Source of the DNA: Phaseolus vulgaris
Taxonomy: Eukaryota > Streptophyta > Magnoliopsida > Fabales > Fabaceae
Length of the DNA: 64,000 nt
Direction: 5' to 3'
Assembly: GCF_000499845.2 (NCBI RefSeq)
Contig: NC_023754.2
Location: forward strand, 29,589,869 to 29,653,868
The translations under genes and the position numbers were made by a program. Within the stretch, counting starts at the first letter, position 1. Each line of letters opens with the position of its first letter. Of the stretch, positions 62,005-64,000 are shown piece by piece. Below the pieces are notes generated by a model. The model was not told the DNA's origin. It ran no database searches and saw only the letters and a program-made list of their open reading frames with translations.

Positions 62005-62337
62005 TGACTTTAAGTCTAATTCAACTTTATAAAACGTATAAGGTGAGGTTTGTGCCTACTTATAAATTATGAAATGTTTTAATCTCTAGTTTATGTGGAA
62101 TTTCCAACATATATTTAGAGTATCAACTCGTGCGTGAGACTGGGTCGGATAACGGGTGACATGATAAACCCAACAAACTCTTGTTATGATAGACTTTGAG
62201 ATGACTCTGATACCATATTAAAGAGTGAATTTTTAAGTTTAACTCAACCTCATAAAATTGGCTTATAAGGTGAGGTTTGCACTTACTTATATACTATAAA
62301 ATGTCATAATCTCTAGTTAATGTGAAATCTTCAACAA
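62005..62337 (-). mobile_element. TRIM (terminal-repeat retrotransposon in miniature)
   Basis: Two direct repeats of about 100 bp, 62005-62110 and 62237-62337, share TATAAGGTGAGGTTTG, ACTTATA, ATCTCTAGTT and the terminal CAACA (TGTTG on the element's own strand). On the minus strand, the sequence just inside the 5' LTR reads TATGGTATCAGAGTCATCTC, a primer-binding site for initiator tRNA-Met. The internal domain is about 125 bp and non-coding. LTR-PBS-LTR at about 333 bp in total is the TRIM plan. The copies are diverged by perhaps 20%, so this is an old insertion. Confidence 0.75.
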
Positions 62338-63660
62338 ATAAAATTTATATTTTTTATTCAATACGAGACGGAGATAAAAAAATCACACACATATATATAT
62401 ATAATCCAAAATACTCATTTAATTTATCTCTAAAATTATATAATAAATATAATGTTTTGCCACTCTTAACTACGTCTCTCCAAGTTTGCTTACTCACCAC
62501 TGTTTTTAAATGGACCATAGTCTGTATTTCTTTTTTTGCATCGTAACTGTTTAAAATTATAATTTTATAACTAGATTTATTTGTGTATTCTTTTATTAAA
62601 AAAAAGTAACATACATACATGTATGTTTTTAAAAATATTATATTTTTTTCTTTAATATTTTTGTCTTTCTAAAATCTGAACATATTTTTAGATCCTACTA
62701 AAATGTAAATATATATAAAAAAAATCTTAATATACTATTAATTATACATTTAAATAAAATAACTGTAAAATTCAAATATTAAAGTCGTGATCAATATTAG
62801 TTTTCTGTCTATTATTACTACTAATAACAAAAAATATTTAAACTTTAAAGAAACAGAGTAATATGTATTTTTAAGAAATCTATTTAAAATTTAACAAGTA
62901 TATAAATACATTTTACCCAAAAATAAATAGCATTGTAACTTATTGTTATTTTAAAGTGTGAAATTTAAAAATAAATCTTGAAATTTATGAACTTTGGAAA
63001 GAATTGCTACGTTTTCTTTACAGTTGCCAATGACTATGTGATTTTTTTTAATTGTTTACATTCTTATGGGCAAAATATTTTTTTCCATCTCTATAATTCC
63101 AATAACATTATTATCATCTTCTATATAATATACTATTAATACTTACAATGGTTTTTAAATAATTTTTTTATAAATTTGTTATATGAAAAAAGAAATAGAA
63201 GCAAAATAAATAAATAAAAAACTGTATAATTATTTTATCAAAATAATATATTTTAGTATGTTGATTGATTCTTACGAAAATATAGAAAACATAAAAAATG
63301 AGAGAAGAGAAAGTAATTAACACAAAATCATTCAAAGATGGGTAAAATTGAATGTGGTGACTGTATAAAAAAAATGATAAGAGGCATGCATGTGGCTTCC
63401 AACTACAAATCTCAACAATATTGGGATTTCAAAACCCTCTTTTAAATGCATCACAAAGCATTCAATGCTATAAATATTTTGGATACCTGTATTTTTTTTA
63501 AAATATAAAAGATAACACCAAAGAGTTAATATGCATGGATGAATATCCAAAAAATATATAAAATATATACATTGATATTGTTTATGTGCTTCAATAACCA
63601 CTTATCCTTTTACGATATTTATGTGAATATGATTTATTGTAAATTTAAAATTAGGACTAT

Positions 63661-63800
63661 AAATGTTTAAAGATCTCACCGAAATAGGAATGTTAATTTA
63701 TAGTATATAAATGGGATAACTCTTATCTTATAAGATGTTGATTTTGTAATAATGAGTTAGAATTAACCATATGTCCTAATATGATATCAGAGTTAATCAT
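63661..63800 (+). mobile_element. TRIM-like relic
   Basis: AAGATCTCACCGAAATAGGA, then AAGATGTTGATTTTGTAA and ATGATATCAGAGTTAATCAT follow the same order of landmarks (LTR start, LTR interior, primer-binding site) as the element at 62005-62337 but in the other orientation. No second LTR is visible. The stretch 62340-63660 holds no gene. Confidence 0.35.
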
Positions 63801-64000
63801 GTTTTGTTACACTACTTATTATAACTTATTTATTACAAATAATTTATAATTTCTACCTTAATTTTTTAGAATTATTGGTACTAATCATAAAAATTACTTT
63901 TTACAAAATTTATAAAAGTGTGTATATTACATGTGGTTAGTTTTCTTTATCTTTTTCAAGTCACTTACTTTGTAAATTTGAAATAAAAAAAAAATGTATT

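Noticed and set aside
1..64000. tRNA, rRNA or known microRNA precursors
   Set aside because: I looked for T-loop words (such as GGTTCGAATCC) and common plant miRNA cores and saw none. A covariance-model search would be decisive.

Overview
The window is a nuclear segment of a flowering-plant genome, most likely a legume of the Phaseolus/Vigna/soybean type. The evidence is intron-rich genes with GT-AG junctions, very AT-rich intergenic DNA, plastid-targeting N-termini, and many miniature transposons and short LTR relics of kinds common in legumes. The species is an inference. I found no operons, tRNA, rRNA or CRISPR array. Exons were joined by eye using reading frame, splice consensus and remembered family sequence, so internal exon edges may be off by a few bases.

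Layout. 1-5928 (-): a Spinster-type major facilitator transporter whose 3' end lies outside the window. 8100-10669 (-): plastid methionine sulfoxide reductase B of the MSRB2 type. 12210-12753: an inverted-repeat element that carries a regular array of seven 24-bp palindromes. 16593-17750 (+): an RMD5-type subunit of the GID/CTLH ubiquitin ligase, preceded by a probable 3.5-kb intron in its 5' UTR. 18333-18806 (-): a small single-exon protein with a plastid-like N-terminus that I do not recognise. 20605-26793 (+): a plant phosphoglycerate-mutase-like protein in ten exons. 28000-35748 (-): fatty acid amide hydrolase in about twenty exons. 36000-44200: gene-free AT-rich DNA with decayed LTR fragments. 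44317-45663 (+): a single-exon PB1-domain protein. 50562-51680 (+): a tiny three-exon cysteine-rich tail-anchored (CYSTM) protein. 54872-56653 (+): a bromodomain-NET protein of the GTE family. 56654-64000: no intact gene; it holds an RNase-H-like relic and a miniature LTR retrotransposon.

The genes do not form a pathway. They are ordinary housekeeping and regulatory genes. From memory, four of them (PB1, FAAH, PGM-like, Spinster) have Arabidopsis homologues close together and in the same relative order on chromosome 5 (At5g64430, At5g64440, At5g64460, At5g64500). If so, the segment is a conserved microsyntenic block rather than a specialised cluster.

The most unusual structure is the palindrome-array element at 12210-12753, with a possible very diverged relative near 48480-49075. 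Next in interest are the ambiguous exon 1/2 junction and early stop of the PGM-like gene, an apparently perfect 275-bp tandem duplication in one of its introns, a polylinker-like cluster of restriction sites in the GTE leader, and an almost complete TRIM retrotransposon. I saw no convincing new multi-gene system.
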